Shown here: piece by piece, positions 32,607 through 35,228 of the stretch
Position numbering within the stretch: the stretch's first letter is position 1
Layout of the letters: every line of letters begins with the position of its first letter
DNA from: an uncultured Pirellulaceae bacterium
Lineage (GTDB): Bacteria > Planctomycetota > Planctomycetia > Pirellulales > Pirellulaceae
Reading direction: 5' to 3'
Assembly: GCA_937928215.1 (NCBI GenBank)
Contig: CALFWL010000090.1
Span: 1 to 35,228, forward strand
DNA: 35,228 bases
Notes under the pieces: model-generated
Database searches by the model: none
Seen by the model: only the letters and a program-made list of their open reading frames with translations
What the model was told of the DNA's origin: nothing
Made by a program: the position numbers and the translations under genes

Positions 32607-33043
32607 GTTGGTTCGCACTGGATTCCTCAGCGATTGTTATGGTTCAAACTGGCTTGAATGTCGATTCGCTAACCAGCGAGTCAATCAGCATTTTATTCGG
32701 ACGCGGCAAGGTGCGGCAACCTTTCTTTCCATCCCCAACGTTTTGACGAATCGAAACACGCCACTCGGACCGTTTTTCGGTCAAAGGATGTTGCCAGTAT
32801 GACCAAGTTTGGCCAATACCGCGTTGGGTTACTGACGGTTACCAACCGCCGGTCGGGAAATTCTTGGCGGGATGGGCAGGATTGGCCTGATAATAGCGAA
32901 CTTGCAAGAATAATGACAAATTGGAGCCCGCGTTGCATTCGAGCAATCGATGCGGATCGCTTGATTTCTTCGAAACAGGGGGCTCTGGATTCTGGATTTG
33001 TTGACGCGTCTTTCGGCATGTGTCTACCGCGCAGCTTGCAACC
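32607..33043. other. Divergent intergenic region, thioredoxin gene to thiC promoter
   Basis: About 437 bases without a convincing gene. Frames of 60-120 codons exist on both strands (for example minus 32693-33052) but their composition is poor and they run into the riboswitch region. I see no repeat or hairpin; it should contain the leftward promoter for the thioredoxin gene. Confidence 0.4.
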
Positions 33044-33071
33044 TTGACCCAAAATTGCTTCCCGTCATACT
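33044..33071 (+). promoter_or_regulatory. Candidate thiC promoter
   Basis: TTGACC (33044-33049) and CATACT (33066-33071) are separated by 16 nt. The -35 is 5 of 6 and the -10 is 4 of 6 against sigma-70 consensus. The predicted transcript start, about 33078, falls just before the riboswitch, as expected. Confidence 0.6.
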
Positions 33072-33078
33072 GAGTCGA

Positions 33079-33168
33079 TCGCAGGGGTGTCCCACTGGGC
33101 TGAGAGTTCTGGCGTTTTCGCCGAAACAACCCTTCGAACCTGATACGGATCATACCGACGAAGGGAGC
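33079..33168 (+). promoter_or_regulatory. TPP riboswitch (THI element)
   Basis: The leader of thiC carries the TPP aptamer: GGGGTGTCCC and GGGCTGAGAG (pyrimidine-sensing arm, about 33084-33107), a variable GGCGTTTTCGCC hairpin (33111-33122), then ACCTGATACGGATCATACCG and GAAGGGAG (pyrophosphate-sensing arm, 33139-33167). This matches the consensus CTGAGA ... ACCTGAT-x-x-GGAT-x-AT-x-CC-x-GCG-x-AGGGA with few changes. It represses thiC when thiamine pyrophosphate is plentiful. The expression platform in the next 80 nt shows no classic terminator, so control by hiding the ribosome site is likely. Confidence 0.95.
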
Positions 33169-33237
33169 GAGGAGGCTGCGTTTTTTCTCTTGCGATAGCC
33201 GTTCTCTCTTGCTGAGTTTGTTTTTCCTGGTCGCTAA

Positions 33238-35228
<1,991 letters not shown>

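Overview
The window reads as chromosomal DNA of a planctomycete, most likely a Rhodopirellula-like member of the Pirellulaceae. This rests on several signs: two Hanks-type Ser/Thr kinases with single membrane anchors (one with the DLG variant of DFG that is common in this phylum), a tetrahaem lipoprotein with a phosphoesterase-like front half, a DUF4328 protein with an NPY-x-SP type N-terminus, frequent TTG/GTG starts with weak Shine-Dalgarno sites, and a SecA-like ATPase beside an M50/HlyD chimera. No rRNA, tRNA, CRISPR array, transposase or phage gene was seen. Species assignment is inference.

Layout. 1-1387 (minus): a dihydropyrimidinase-type amidohydrolase cut by the left edge, preceded by a small unknown ORF. 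1712-5233 (plus): tetrahaem cytochrome lipoprotein, then a membrane Ser/Thr kinase. 5372-6426 (minus): a small basic unknown protein under a 22-nt tandem repeat, and a GNAT acetyltransferase. 6683-13734 (minus): the most distinctive block. It runs, in transcription order, from a SecA-like motor that stops before the wing and two-helix-finger region, through a ParD/ParE-type toxin-antitoxin pair with its own promoter-like sequence, to a tandem-GAF/HlyD membrane adaptor and a PqqD-like/M50/HlyD membrane protease. 13987-16104 (plus): an unknown 175-aa protein, a LolA/LolB-like lipoprotein and a 7Fe ferredoxin with a clear terminator. 16278-18721 (minus): a second kinase and a DUF4328 membrane protein. 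18786-20728 (plus): a DUF2064 transferase overlapping a ThiO-like oxidase. 20701-23829 (minus): a CpsD/BY-kinase-like ATPase with a degenerate P-loop, then a GT-C glycosyltransferase. 24110-27829 (plus): full-length cobalamin-dependent methionine synthase. 27893-29897 (minus): a pseudogene remnant, a YHS-type secreted protein and an EcKinase-like phosphotransferase. 30300-31442 (plus): phosphofructokinase. 31446-32606 (minus): a TlpA-like thioredoxin with a helical tail. 33044-end (plus): promoter, TPP riboswitch and thiC, cut by the right edge.

How the parts may work together. Most genes are ordinary housekeeping: one-carbon and methionine metabolism, thiamine synthesis, glycolysis and pyrimidine or hydantoin breakdown. 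The candidate for something undescribed is 6683-13734. A SecA-type ATPase core, a peptide-binding-like PqqD domain, an intramembrane zinc protease and two HlyD-type adaptors, one carrying cytoplasmic GAF sensors, would together make a plausible regulated system for maturing and exporting a peptide or protein. No substrate, outer-membrane channel or ABC ATPase is visible in the window, so this is a hypothesis from architecture and gene order.
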